A DNA stretch of 64,000 nt, from contig CM059560.1 of assembly GCA_030386875.1 (NCBI GenBank), positions 43,008,757 through 43,072,756 of the forward strand. Direction: 5' to 3'. The notes beneath the pieces are model-generated. The model made no database searches, was not told the origin of the DNA, and saw only the letters and a list, made by a program, of their open reading frames with translations. The DNA comes from Morinoia aosen. Its lineage: Eukaryota > Arthropoda > Malacostraca > Amphipoda > Talitridae. The stretch's first letter is position 1; each line of letters starts with the position of its first letter. Position numbers and translations under genes: made by a program. This document shows positions 26,977 through 40,038 of this stretch, piece after piece.

Positions 26977-29280
26977 TAGTCCTTTGTGCGCTGTAGAGAT
27001 ACCTTCTGTACTCATTTGTGCGCTGTAGAGATACCTTCTGTACTCCTTTGTGCGCTGTAGAGATACCTTCTGCACTCCTTTGTACGCTGTATAGATACCT
27101 CGTGTACTCCTTTGTGCGCTGTAGAGATACCTTCTGTACTCCTTTGTGCGCTGTAGAGATACCTTCTGTACTCCTTTGTACGTTCTAGAGATATTTCCTG
27201 TACTCCTTTGTGCGCTGTAGAGATACCTTCTGTACTCCTTTGTGCGCTGTAGAGATACCTTCTGTACTCCTTTGTGCGCTGTAGAGATACCTTCTGTACT
27301 CCTTTGTACGTTCTAGAGTTATTTCCTAAACTCCTTTGTGCGCTGTAGAGATACCTTCTGTACTCCTTTGTACGCTGTAGAGATACCTTCTGTACTCCTT
27401 TGTGCGCTGTAGAGATACCTTCTGTACTTCTTTGTACGCTGTAGAGATACCTCGTGTACTCCTTTGTACGTTCTAGAGATATTTCCTGTACTCCTTTGTG
27501 CGCTGTAGAGATACCTTCTGTACTCCATTGTGCGCTGTAGAGATACCTTCTGTACTCCTTTGTGCGCTGTAGAGATACCTTCCGTACTCCTTTGTACGCT
27601 GTAGAGATACCTTCTGTACTCCTTTGTGCGCTGTAGAGATACCTTCTGTACTCCTTTGTACGCTGTAGAGATGCCTTCTGTACTCCTTTGTGCGCTGTAG
27701 AGATACCTTCTGTACTCCTTTGTACGCTGTAGAGATACCTCGTGTACTCCATTGTACGTTCTAGAGATATTTCCTGTTCTCCTTTGTGCGCTGTAGAGAT
27801 ACCTTCTGTACTCCTTTGTGCGCTGTAGAGATACCTTCTGTACTCCTTTGTGCGCTGTAGAGATACCTTCTGTACTCCTTTGTGCGCTGTAGAGATACCT
27901 TCTGTACTCCTTTGTGCGCTGTGGAGATACCTTCTGAACTCCTTTGTACGCTGTAGAGATACCTCGTGTACTCCTTTGTACGTTCTAGAGATATTTCCTG
28001 TACTCCTTTGTGCGCTGTAGAGATACCTTCTGTACTCCTTTGTGCGCTGTAGAGATACCTTCTGTACTTCTTTGTGCGCTGTAAAGATACCTTCTGTACT
28101 CCTTTGTACGCTGTAGAGATACCTTCTGTACTCCTTTGTGCGCTGTAGAGATACCTTCTGTACTCCTTTGAACGCTGTAGAGATACCTCGTGTACTCCTT
28201 TGTACGTTCTAGAGATATTTCCTGTACTCCTTTGTGCGCTGTAGAGATACCTTCTGTACTCCTTTGTGCGCTGTAGAGATACCTTCTGTACTCCTTTGTG
28301 CGCTGTAGAGATACCTTCTGTACTCCTTTGTACGCTGTAGAGATACCTTCTGTACTCCTTTGTGCGCTGCAGAGATACCTTCTGTACTCCTTTGTACGCT
28401 GTAGAGATACCTCGTGTACTCCTTTGTACGTTCTAGAGATATTTCCTGTACTCCTTTGTGCGCTGTAGAGATACCTTCTGTACTCCTTTGTGCGCTGTAG
28501 AGATACCTTCTGTACTCCTTTGTACGTTCTAGAGATATTTCCTGTACTCCTTTGTACGCTGTAGAGATACCTTCTGTACTCCTTTGTGCGCTGTAGAGAT
28601 ACCTTCTGTACTCCTTTGTACGCTGTAGAGATACCTCGTGTACTCCTTTGTGCGCTGTAGAGATACCTTCTGTACTCCTTTGTACGCTGTAGAGATACCT
28701 CGTGTACTCCTTTGTACGTTCTAGAGATATTTCCTGTACTCCTTTGTGCGCTGTAGAGATACCTTCTGTACTCCTTTGTGCGCTGTAGAGATACCTTCTG
28801 TACTCCTTTGTGCGCTGTAGAGATACCTTCTGTACTCCTTTGTGCGCTGTAGAGATACCTTCTGGACTCCTTTGTACGCTGTAGAGATACCTCGTGTACT
28901 CCTTTGTACGTTCTAGAGATATTTCCTGTACTCCTTTGTGCGCTGTAGAGATACCTTCTGTACTCCTTTGTGCGCTGTAGAGATACCCTCTGTACTCCTT
29001 TGTGCGCTGTAGAGATACCTTCTGTACTCCTTTGTGCGCTGTAGAGATACCTTCTGTACTCCTTTGTACGCTGTAGAGATACCTTCTGTACTCCTTTGTG
29101 CGCTGTAGAGATACCTTCTGTACTCCTTTGTGCGCTGTAGAGATACCTTCTGTACTCCTTTGTGCGCTGTAGAGATACCTTCTGTACTCCTTTGTACGTT
29201 CTAGAGATATTTCCTGTACTCCTTTGTGCGCTGTAGAGATACCTTCTGTACTCCTTTGTGCGCTGTAGAGATACCTTCTG
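26977..29280. repeat. ~2.5-kb block, copy 3 (2304 bp)
   Basis: Exactly 72 monomer lengths. Differs from copy 2 by loss of 161 bases around 27.6 kb, five monomers plus the one-base insertion carried by the cttttttacg delta. A fourth, partial copy starts at 29281 and reaches at least the cttttttacc delta at 29990. Its agttatttcc marker at 29622 is followed by gtactcc rather than the aaactcc of the previous copies. Confidence 0.87.
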
Positions 29281-31370
29281 TAGTCCTTTGTGCGCTGTAG
29301 AGATACCTTCTGTACTCATTTGTGCGCTGTAGAGATACCTTCTGTACTCCTTTGTGCGCTGTAGAGATACCTTCTGCACTCCTTTGTACGCTGTATAGAT
29401 ACCTCGTGTACTCCTTTGTGCGCTGTAGAGATACCTTCTGTACTCCTTTGTGCGCTGTAGAGATACCTTCTGTACTCCTTTGTACGTTCTAGAGATATTT
29501 CCTGTACTCCTTTGTGCGCTGTAGAGATACCTTCTGTACTCCTTTGTGCGCTGTAGAGATACCTTCTGTACTCCTTTGTGCGCTGTAGAGATACCTTCTG
29601 TACTCCTTTGTACGTTCTAGAGTTATTTCCTGTACTCCTTTGTGCGCTGTAGAGATACCTTCTGTACTCCTTTGTACGCTGTAGAGATACCTTCTGTACT
29701 CCTTTGTGCGCTGTAGAGATACCTTCTGTACTTCTTTGTACGCTGTAGAGATACCTCGTGTACTCCTTTGTACGTTCTAGAGATATTTCCTGTACTCCTT
29801 TGTGCGCTGTAGAGATACCTTCTGTACTCCATTGTGCGCTGTAGAGATACCTTCTGTACTCCTTTGTGCGCTGTAGAGATACCTTCCGTACTCCTTTGTA
29901 CGCTGTAGAGATACCTTCTGTACTCCTCTGTGCGCTGTAGAGATACCTTCTGTACTCCTTTGTACGCTGTAGAGATACCTCGTGTACTCCTTTTTTACCT
30001 TCTAGACATATTTACTGTACTCCTTTGTGCGCTGTAGAGATACCATCTGTACTCCTTTGTGCGCTGTAGAGATACCTTCTGTACTCCTTTGTGCGCTGTA
30101 GAGATACCTTCTGTACTCCTTTGTACGCTGTAGAGATACCTTCTGTACTCCTTTGTGCGCCGTAGAGATACCTTCTGTACTCCTTTGTACGCTGTAGAGA
30201 TACCTCGTGTACTCCTTTGTACGTTCTAGAGATATTTCCTGTACTCCTTTGTGCGCTCTAGAGATACCTTCTGTACTCCTTTGTGCGCTGTAGAGATACC
30301 TTCTGTACTCCTTTGTGCGCTGTAGAGATACCTTCTGTACTCCTTTGTGCGCTGTAGAGATACCTTCTGAACTCCTTTGTGCGCTGTAGAGATACCTCGT
30401 GTACTCCTTTGTACGTTCTAGAGATATTTCCTGTACTCCTTTGTGCGCTGTAGAGATACCTTCTGTACTCCTTTGTGCGCTGTAGAGATACCCTCTGTAC
30501 TCCTTTGTGCGCTGTAGAGATACCTTCTGTACTCCTTTGTACGCTGTAGAGATACCTCGTGTACTCCTTTGTACGTTCTAGAGATATTTCCTGTACTCCT
30601 TTGTGCGCTGTAGAGATACCTTCTGTACTCCTTTGTGCGCTGTAGAGATACCTTCTGTACTCCTTTGTGCGCTGTAGAGATACCTTATGTACTTCTTTGT
30701 GCGCTGTAGAGATACCTTCTGTACTCCTTTGTGCGCTGTAGAGATACCTTCTGTACTCCTTTGTACGCTGTAGAGATACCTCGTGTACTCCTTTGTGCGC
30801 TGTAGAGATACCTTCTGTACTCCTTTGTGCGCTGTAGAGATACCTTCTAAACTCCTTTGTGCGCTGTAGAGATACCTTCTGTACTCCTTTGTACGTTCTA
30901 GAGATATTTCCTGTACTCCTTTGTGCGCTGTAGAGATACATTCTGTACTCCTTTGTGCGCTGTAGAGATATTTCCTGTACTCCTTTGTGCGCTGTAGAGA
31001 TACCTTCTGTACTCCTTTGTGCGCTGTAGTGATACCTTCTGTACTCCTTTGTACGCTGTAGAGATACCTCGTGTACTCCTTTGTACGTTCTAGAGATATT
31101 TCCTGTACTCCTTTGTGCGCTGTAGAGATACCTTCTGTACTCCTTTGTGCGCTGTAGAGATACCTTCTGTACTCCTCTGTGCGCTGTAGAGATACCTTCT
31201 GTACTCCTTTGTACGCTGTAGAGATACCTTCTGTACTCCTTTGTGCGCTGTAGAGATACCTTCTGTACTCCTTTGTACGCTGTAGAGATACCTCGTGTAC
31301 TCCTTCGTACGTTTTAGAGATATTTCCTGTACTCCTTTTTGCGCTGTAGAGATACCTTCTGTACTCCTTT
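29281..31370. repeat. Partial fourth 2.5-kb copy and transition zone
   Basis: The left part continues the 21.95-29.28 kb block (markers at 29281, 29622 and 29990). From about 30.2 kb the array changes to alpha-rich 9/10-monomer units with a delta-alpha-epsilon trio near 30.9-31.0 kb. No gene or unique sequence marks the junction; the change lies wholly within monomers. Confidence 0.75.
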
Positions 31371-31680
31371 GTGCGTTGTAGAGATACCTTCTGTACTCCT
31401 TTGTGCGCTGTAGAGATACCTTCTGTACTCCTTTGTACGCTGTAGAGATACCTTCTGTACTCCTTTGTGCGCTGTAGAGATACCTTCTGTACTCCTTTGT
31501 ACGCTGTAGAGATACCTCGTGTACTCCTTTGTACGTTCTAGAGATATTTCCTGTACTCCTTTGTGCGCTGTAGAGATACCTTCTGTACTCCTTTGTGCGC
31601 TGTAGAGATACCTTCTGTACTCCTTTGTACGCTGTAGAGATACCTCGTGTACTCCTATGTACGTTCTAGAGATATTTCCT

Positions 31681-32000
31681 GTACTCCTTTGTGCGCTGTA
31701 GAGATACCTTCTGTACTCCTTTGTGCGCTGTAGAGATACCTTCTGTACTCCTTTGTGCGCTGTAGAGATACCTTCTGTACTCCTTTGTGCGCTGTAGAGA
31801 TACCTTCTGTACTCCTTCGTGCGCTGTAGAGATACCTTCTGTACTCCTTTGTACGCTGTAGAGATACCTCGTGTACTCCTTTGTGCGCTGTAGAGATACC
31901 TTCTGTACTCCTTTGTGCGCTGTAGAGATACCTTCTGTACTCCTTTGTGCGCTGTAGAGATACCTTCTGTACTCCTTTGTACGTTCTAGAGATATTTCCT
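31681..32000. repeat. Exemplar 10-monomer higher-order repeat (320 bp)
   Basis: Order: five alpha (31681-31840, the last carrying a tcgtg variant), gamma (31841-31872), three alpha (31873-31968), delta (31969-32000). Here gamma and delta are pulled apart by three alpha copies and beta is absent. The 320-bp spacing between deltas was counted directly. This unit alternates with 7- and 9-monomer units across the window. Confidence 0.93.
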
Positions 32001-32288
32001 GTACTCCTTTGTGCGCTGTAGAGATACCTTCTGTACTCCTTTGTGCGCTGTAGAGATACCTTCTGTACTCCTTTGTGCGCTGTAGAGATACCTTCTGTAC
32101 TCCTTTGTGCGCTGTAGAGATACCTTCTGTACTCCTTTGTGCGCTGTAGAGATACCTTCTGTACTTCTTTGTACGCTGTAGAGATACCTCGTGTACTCCT
32201 TTGTGCGCTGTAGAGATACCTTCTGTTCTCCTTTGTGCGCTGTAGAGATACCTTCTGTACTCCTTTGTACGTTCTAGAGATATTTCCT
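32001..32288. repeat. Exemplar 9-monomer higher-order repeat (288 bp)
   Basis: Five alpha, gamma, two alpha, delta. It equals the preceding 10-monomer unit with one alpha removed between gamma and delta. The second alpha after gamma has a gttctcc start (A3T), a marker that recurs 1344 and 1632 bases downstream. Confidence 0.9.
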
Positions 32289-32714
32289 GTACTCCTTTGT
32301 GCGCTGTAGAGATACCTTCTGTACTCCTTTGTGCGCTGTAGAGATACCTTCTGTACTCCTTTGTGCGCTGTAGAGATACCTTCTGTACTCCTTTGTACGC
32401 TGTAGAGATACCTCGAGTACTCCTTTGTACGTTCTAGAGATATATCCTCTACTCCTTTGTGCGCTGTAGAGATACCTTCTGTACTCCTTTGTGCGCTGTA
32501 GAGATACCTTCTGTACTCCTCTGTGCGCTGTAGAGATACCTTCTGTACTCCTTTGTACGCTGTAGAGATACCTTCTGTACTCCTTTGTGCGCTGTAGAGA
32601 TACCTTCTGTACTCCTTTGTACGCTGTAGAGATACCTCGTGTACTCCTTTGTACGTTCTAGAGATATTTCCTGTACTCCTTTGTGCGCTGTAGAGATACC
32701 TTCTGTACTCCTTT

Positions 32715-34346
32715 GTGCGTTGTAGAGATACCTTCTGTACTCCTTTGTGCGCTGTAGAGATACCTTCTGTACTCCTTTGTACGCTGTAGAGATACCTTCT
32801 GTACTCCTTTGTGCGCTGTAGAGATACCTTCTGTACTCCTTTGTACGCTGTAGAGATACCTCGTGTACTCCTTTGTACGTTCTAGAGATATTTCCTGTAC
32901 TCCTTTGTGCGCTGTAGAGATACCTTCTGTACTCCTTTGTGCGCTGTAGAGATACCTTCTGTACTCCTTTGTACGCTGTAGAGATACCTCGTGTACTCCT
33001 TTGTACGTTCTAGAGATATTCCCTGTACTCCTTTGTGCGCTGTAGAGATACCTTCTGTACTCCTTTGTGCGCTGTAGAGATACCTTCTGTACTCCTTTGT
33101 GCGCTGTAGAGATACCTTCTGTACTCCTTTGTGCGCTGTAGAGATACCTTCTGTACTCCTTCGTGCGCTGTAGAGATACCTTCTGTACTCCTTTGTACGC
33201 TGTAGAGATACCTCGTGTACTCCTTTGTGCGCTGTAGAGATACCTTCTGTACTCCTTTGTGCGCTGTAGAGATACCTTCTGTACCCCTTTGTGCGCTGTA
33301 GAGATACCTTCTGTACTCCTTTGTACGTTCTAGAGATATTTCCTGTACTCCTTTGTGCGCTGTAGAGATACCTTCTGTACTCCTTTGTGCGCTGTAGAGA
33401 TACCTTCTGTACTCCTTTGTGCGCTGTAGAGATACCTTCTGTACTCCTTTGTGCGCTGTAGAGATACCTTCTGTACTCCTTTGTGCGCTGTAGAGATACC
33501 TTCTGTACTTCTTTGTACGCTGTAGAGATACCTCGTGTACTCCTTTGTGCGCTGTAGAGATACCTTCTGTTCTCCTTTGTGCGCTGTAGAGATACCTTCT
33601 GTACTCCTTTGTACGTTCTAGAGATATTTCCTGTACTCCTTTGTGCGCTGTAGAGATACCTTCTGTACTCCTTTGTGCGCTGTAGAGATACCTTCTGTAC
33701 TCCTTTGTGCGCTGTAGAGATACCTTCTGTTCTCCTTTGTGCGCTGTAGAGATACCTTCTGTACTCCTTTGTGCGCTGTAGAGATACCTTCTGTACTTCT
33801 TTGTACGCTGTAGAGATACCTCGTGTACTCCTTTGTGCGCTGTAGAGATACCTTCTGTTCTCCTTTGTGCGCTGTAGAGATACCTTCTGTACTCCTTTGT
33901 ACGTTCTAGAGATATTTCCTGTACTCCTTTGTGCGCTGTAGAGATACCTTCTGTACTCCTTTGTGCGCTGTAGAGATACCTTCTGTACTCCTTTGTGCGC
34001 TGTAGAGATACCTTCTGTACTCCTTTGTACGCTGTAGAGATACCTCGAGTACTCCTTTGTACGTTCTAGAGATATATCCTGTACTCCTTTGTGCGCTGTA
34101 GAGATACCTTCTGTACTCCTTTGTGCGCTGTAGAGATACCTTCTGTACTCCTCTGTGCGCTGTAGAGATACCTTCTGTACTCCTTTGTGCGCTGTAGAGA
34201 TACCTTCTGTACTCCTTTGTGCGCTGTAGAGATACCTTCTGTACTCCTTTGTACGCTGTAGAGATACCTCGTGTACTCCTTTGTACGTTCTAGAGATATT
34301 TCCTGTACTCCTTTGTGCGCTGTAGAGATACCTTCTGTACTCCTTT
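32715..34346. repeat. 1632-bp block, copy 2 with an inserted 9-monomer unit
   Basis: Equivalent to 31371-32714 with an extra 288 bases, one 9-monomer unit duplicated (gttctcc at 33569 and 33857). After that insertion the offset to copy 1 becomes 1632, as seen for cctcgag (32411 to 34043) and gtgcgttg (32715 to 34347). It is a direct record of a single unit-length duplication inside a larger duplication. Confidence 0.88.
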
Positions 34347-36615
34347 GTGCGTTGTAGAGATACCTTCTGTACTCCTTTGTGCGCTGTAGAGATACCTTCT
34401 GTACTCCTTTGTACGCTGTAGAGATACCTTCTGTACTCCTTTGTGCGCTGTAGAGATACCTTCTGTACTCCTTTGTACGCTGTAGAGATACCTCGTGTAC
34501 TCCTTTGTACGTTCTAGAGATATTTCCTGTACTCCTTTGTGCGCTGTAGAAATACCTTCTGTACTCCTTTGTACGTTCTAGAGATATTTCCTGTACTCCT
34601 TTGTGCGCTGTAGAGATACCTTCTGTACTCCTTTGTGCGCTGTAGAGATATTTCCTGTACTCCTTTGTGCGCTGTAGAGATACCTTCTGTACTCCTTTGT
34701 ACGCTGTAGAGATACCTCGTGTACTCCTTTGTTCGTTCTAGAGATATTTCCTGTACTCCTTTGTGCGCTGTAGAGATACCTTCTGTACTCCTTTGTGCGC
34801 TGTAGAGATACCTTCTGTACTCCTTTGTGCGCTGTAGAGATACCTTCTGTACTCCTTTCTACGCTGTAGAGATACCTTCTGTACTCCTTTGTGCGCTGTA
34901 GAGATACCTTCTGTACTCCTTTGTACGCTGTAGAGATACCTCGTGTACTCCTTTGTACGTTCTAGAGATATTTCCTGTACTCCTTTGTGCGCTGTAGAGA
35001 TACCTTCTGTACTCCTTTGTGCGCTGTAGAGATACCTTCTGTACTTCTTTGTACGCTGTAGAGATACCTCGTGCACTCCTTTGTGCGCTGTAGAGATACC
35101 TTCTGTACTCCTTTGTGCGCTGTAGATATACCTTCTGTACTCCTTTGTGCGCTGTAGAGATACCTTCTGTACTCCTTTGTACGTTCTAGAGATATTTCCT
35201 GTACTCCTTTGTGCGCTGTAGAGATACCTTCTGTACTCCTTTGTGCGCTGTAGAGATATTTCCTGTACTCCTTTGTGCGCTGTAGAGATACCTTCTGTAC
35301 TCCTTTGTACGCTGTAGAGATACCTCGTGTACTCCTTTGTACGTTCTAGAGATATTTCCTGTACTCCTTTGTGCGCTGTAGAGATACCTTCTGTACTCAT
35401 TTGTGCGCTGTAGAGATACCTTCTGTACTCCTTTGTGCGCTGTAGAGATACCTTCTGTACTCCTTTTACGCTGTAGAGATACCTTCTGTACTCCTTTGTG
35501 CGCTGTAGAGATACCTTCTGTACTCCTTTGTACGCTGTAGAGATACCTCGTGTACTCCTTTGTACGTTCTAGAGATATTTCCTGTACTCCTTTGTGCGCT
35601 GTAGAGATACCTTCTGTACTCCTTTGTGCGCTGTAGAGATACCTTCTGTACTCCTTTGTGCGCTGTAGAGATACCTTCTGTACTCCTTTGTACGCTGTAG
35701 AGATACCTTCTGTACTCCTTTGTGCGCTGTAGAGATACCTTCTGTACTCCTTTGTACGCTGTAGAGAAACCTCGTGTACTCCTTTGTACGTTCTAGAGAT
35801 ATTTCCTGTACTCCTTCGTGCGCTGTAGAGATACCTTCTGTACTCCTTTGTGCGCTGTAGAGATACCTTCTGTACTCCTTTGTACGTTCTAGAGATATTT
35901 CCTGTACTCCTTTGTGCGCTGTAGAGATACCTTCTGTACTCCTTTGTGCGCTGTAGAGATACCTTCTGTACTCCTTTGTGCGCTGTAAAGATACCTTCTG
36001 TACTCCTTTGTGCGCTGTAGAGATACCTTCTTTACTTCTTTGTGCGCTGTAGAGATACCTTCTGTACTCCTTTGTACGCTGCAGAGATACCTCGTGTACT
36101 CCTTTGTGCGCTGTAGAGATACCTTCTGTACTCCTTTGTGCGCTGTAGAGATACCTTCTGTACTCCTTTGTGCGCTGTAGAGATACCTTCTGTACTCCTT
36201 TGTACGTTCTAGAGATATTTCCTGTACTCCTTTGTGCGCTGTAGAGATACCTTCTGTACTCCTTTGTGCGCTGTAGAGATACCTTCTGTACTCCTTTGTG
36301 CGCTGTAGAGATACCTTCTGTACTCCTTTGTGCGCTGTAGAGATACCTTCTGTACTCCTCTGTGCGCTGTAGAGATACCTTCTGTACTCCTATGTACGCT
36401 GTAGAGAAACCTCGTGTACTCCTTTGTGCGCTGTAGAGATACCTTCTGTACTCCTTTGTGCGCTGTAGAGATACCTTCTGTACTCCTTTGTACGTTCTAG
36501 AGATATTTCCTGTACTCCTTTTTCCGCTGTAGATATACCTTCTGTACTCCTTTGTGCGCTGTAGAGATACCTTCTGTACTCCTTTGTGCGCTGTAGAGAT
36601 ACCTTCTGTACTCCT
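34347..36615. repeat. Array segment rich in epsilon trios
   Basis: Begins as a third partial copy of the 1344/1632-bp block, then carries delta-alpha-epsilon trios near 34.64 and 35.25 kb and long alpha-rich units. A one-base-short monomer (ctccttttacg) lies near 35463. No gene is seen. Confidence 0.75.
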
Positions 36616-38694
36616 TTGCAAGCTGTAGAGATACCTCGTGTACTCCTTTGTACGTTCTAGAGATATTTCCTGTACTCCTTTGTGCGCTGTAGAGATACCT
36701 TCTATACTCCTTTGTGCGCTGTAGGGATACCTTCTGTACTCCTTTGTTCGCTGTAGAGATAGCTTCTGTACTCCTTTGTACGCTGTAGAGATACCTTCTG
36801 TACTCCTTTGTGCGCTGTAGAGATACCTTCTGTACTCCTTTGTACGCTGTAGAGATAACTCGTGTACTCCTTTGTACGTTCTAGAGATATTTCCTGTACT
36901 CCTTCTGCGCTGTAGAGATACCTTTTGTACTCCTTTGTGCGCTGTAGAGATACCTTCTGTACTCCTTTGTGCGCTGTAGAGATACCTTCTGTACTCCTTT
37001 GTACGCTGTAGAGATACTTTCTGTACTCCTTTGTGCGCTGTAGAGATGCCTTCTGTACTCCTTTGTACGCTGTAGAGATACCTCGTGTACTCCTTTGTAC
37101 GTTCTAGAGATATTTCCTGTACTCCTTTGTGCGCTGTAGAGATACCTTCTGTACTCCTTTGTGCGCTGTAGAGATACCTGCTGTACTCCTTTGTGCGCTG
37201 TAGAGATACCTTCTGTACTCCTTTGTACGCTGTAGAGATACCTTCTGTACTTCTTTGTGCGCTGTAGAGATACCTTCTGTACTCCTTTGTACGCTGTAGA
37301 GATACTTCGTGTACTCCTTTGTACGTTCTAAAGATATTTCCTGTAATCCTTTGTGCGCTGTAGAGATACCTTCTGTACTCCTTTGTGCGCTGTAGAGATA
37401 CCTTCTGTACTCCTTTGTGCGCTGTAGAGATACCTTCTGTACTCCTTTGTGCGCTGTAGAGATACCTTCTGTACTCCTTTGTGCGCTGTAGAGATACCTT
37501 CTGTACTCCTTTGTACGCTGTAGAGATACCTCGTGTACTCCTTTGTACGTTCTAGACATATTTCCTGTACTCCTTTGTGCGCTGTAGAGATACCTTCTGT
37601 ACTCCTTTGTGCGCTGTAGAGATACCTTCTGTACTCCTCTGTGCGCTCTAGAGATACCTTCTGTACTCCTTTGTACGCTGTAGAGATACCTTCTGTACTC
37701 CTTTGTGCGCTGTAGAGATACCTTCTGTACTCCTTTGTACGCTGTAGAGATACCTCGTGTACTCCTTTGTAAGTTCTAGAGATATTTCCTGTACTCCTTT
37801 GTGCGCTGTAGAGATACCTTCTGTACTCCTTTGTGCGCTGTAGAGATACCTTCTGTACTTCTTTGTGCGCTGTAGAGATATTTTCTGTACTCCTTTGTAC
37901 GCTGTAGAGATACCTTCTGTACTCCTTTGTGCGCTGTAGAGATACCTTCTGTACTCCTTTGTACGCTGTAGAGATACCTCGTGTACTCCTGTGTACGTTC
38001 TTGAGATATTTCCCGTACTCCTTTGTGCGCTGTAGAGATACCTTCTGTACTCCTTTGTGCGCTGTAGAGATACCTTCTGTACTTCTTTGTACGTTCTAGA
38101 GGTATTTCCTGTACTCCTTTGTACGCTGTAGAGATACCTTCTGTACTCCTTTGTGCGCTGTAGAGATACCTTCTGTACTCCTTTGCAAGGTGTAGAGATA
38201 CCTCGTGTACTCCTTTGTACGTTCTAGAGATATTTCCTGTACTCCTTTGTGCGCTGTAGAGATACCTTCTGTACTCCTTTGTGCGCTGTAGGGATACCTT
38301 CTGTACTCCTTTGTGCGCTGTAGAGATACCTTCTGTACTCCTTTGTTCGCTGTAGAGATACCTTCTGTACTCCTTTGTGCGCTGTAGAGATACCTTCTGT
38401 ACTCCTTTGTACGCTGTAGAGATAACTCGTGTACTCCTTTGTACGTTCTAGAGATATTTCCTGTACTTTTTTGTGCGCTGTAGAGATACCTTCTGTACTC
38501 CTTTGTGCGCTGTAGAGATACCTTCTGTACTCCTTTGTACGCTGTAGAGATACCTCGTGTACTCCTTTGTACGTTCTAGAGATATTTCCTGTACTCCTTT
38601 GTGCGCTGTAGAGATACCTTCTGTACTCCTTTGTGCGCTGTAGAGATACCTTCTGTACTCTTTTGTGCGCTGTAGAGATACCTTCTGTACTCCT
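36616..38694. repeat. 2079-bp block, copy 1
   Basis: Bounded by the ttgcaag variant at 36616 and 38695. Further pairs at the same offset are gatagctt at 36758 and 38837 and gataactcg at 36854 and 38933. After the one-base deletion near 36902 in this copy the offset becomes 2080 (gttctaaag at 37323 and 39403). A ttgcaagg variant at 38183, 512 bases before the next copy, shows additional internal reshuffling. Confidence 0.85.
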
Positions 38695-40038
38695 TTGCAA
38701 GCTGTAGAGATACCTCGTGTACTCCTTTGTACGTTCTAGAGATATTTCCTGTACTCCTTTGTGCGCTGTAGAGATACCTTCTGTACTCCTTTGTGCGCTG
38801 TAGGGATACCTTCTGTACTCCTTTGTGCGCTGTAGAGATAGCTTCTGTACTCCTTTGTACGCTGTAGAGATACCTTCTGTACTCCTTTGTGCGCTGTAGA
38901 GATACCTTCTGTACTCCTTTGTACGCTGTAGAGATAACTCGTGTACTCCTTTGTACGTTCTAGAGATATTTCCTGTACTCCTTTGTGCGCTGTAGAGATA
39001 CCTTCTGTACTCCTTTGTGCGCTGTAGAGATACCTTCTGTACTCCTTTGTGCGCTGTAGAGATACCTTCTGTACTCATTTGTACGCTGTAGAGATACCTT
39101 CTGCACTCCTTTGTGCGCTGTAGAGATACCTTCTGTACTCCTTTGTACGCTGTAGAGATACCTCGTGTACTCCTTTGTACGTTCTAGAGATATTTCCTGT
39201 ACTCCTTTAGGCGCTGTAGAGATACCTTCTGTACTCCTTTGTGCGCTGTAGAGATACCTTCTGTACTCCTTTGTGCGCTGTAGAGATACCTTCTGTACTC
39301 CTTTGTCAGCTGTAGAGATACCTTCTGTACTTCTTTGTGCGCTGTAGAGATACCTTCTGTACTCCTTTGTACGCTGTAGAGATACCTCGTGTACTCCTTT
39401 GTACGTTCTAAAGATATTTCCTGTACTCCTTTGTGCGCTGTAGAGATACCTTCTGTACTCCTTTGTGCGCTGTAGAGATACCTTCTGTACTCCTTTGTGC
39501 GCTGTAGAGATACCTTCTGTACTCCTTTGTACGCTGTAGAGATACCTTCTGTACTCCTTTGTGCGCTGTAGAGATACCTTCTGTACTCCTTTGTACGCTG
39601 TAGAGATACCTCGTGTACTCCTTTGTACGTTCTAGAGATATTTCCTGTACTCCTTTGTGCGCTGTAGAGATACCTTCTGTACTCCTTTGTGCGCTGTAGA
39701 GATACCTTCTGTACTCCTTTGTGCGCTGTAGAGATATTTTCTGTACTCCTTTGTACGCTGTAGAGATACCTTCTGTACTCCTTTGTGCGCTGTAGAGATA
39801 CCTTCTGTACTCCTTTGTATGCTGTAGAGATACCTCGTGTACTTCTTTGTACATTCTAGAGATATTTCCTGTACTCCTTTGTGCGCTGTAGAGATACCTT
39901 CTGTACTCCTTTGTGCGCTGTAGAGATACCTTCTGTACTCCTTTGTACGTTCTAGAGATATTTCCTGTACTCCTTTGTACGCTGTAGAGATACCTTCTGT
40001 ACTCCTTTGTGCGCTGTAGAGATACCTTCTGTACTCCT
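38695..40038. repeat. 1344-bp block following the 2079-bp block
   Basis: Starts at the ttgcaag marker, which returns at 40039. A third partial copy is visible beyond it: tgtcagctg at 39304 and 40678 and gttctaaag at 39403 and 40777, both offset 1374. Two one-base losses near 40278 and 40603 explain why that offset is two short of 43 monomers. Confidence 0.83.

Larger units (their letters stand above)
31371..32714. repeat. 1344-bp block, copy 1
   Basis: Bounded by the gtgcgttgtag variant at 31371 and 32715. Internal markers are the ccttcgtg variant at 31811, partner 33155, and gttctcc at 32225, partner 33569, all offset 1344 (42 monomers). Also holds the cctcgagtac / gatatatcc pair near 32411-32440. 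Confidence 0.87.

Noticed and set aside
21951-29990. Block duplications as certain biological events
   Set aside because: Not claimed as certain. Near-identical 2.3-2.6-kb and 1.6-kb copies could be partly assembly artefacts, and sequence alone cannot separate the two; spanning long reads would.
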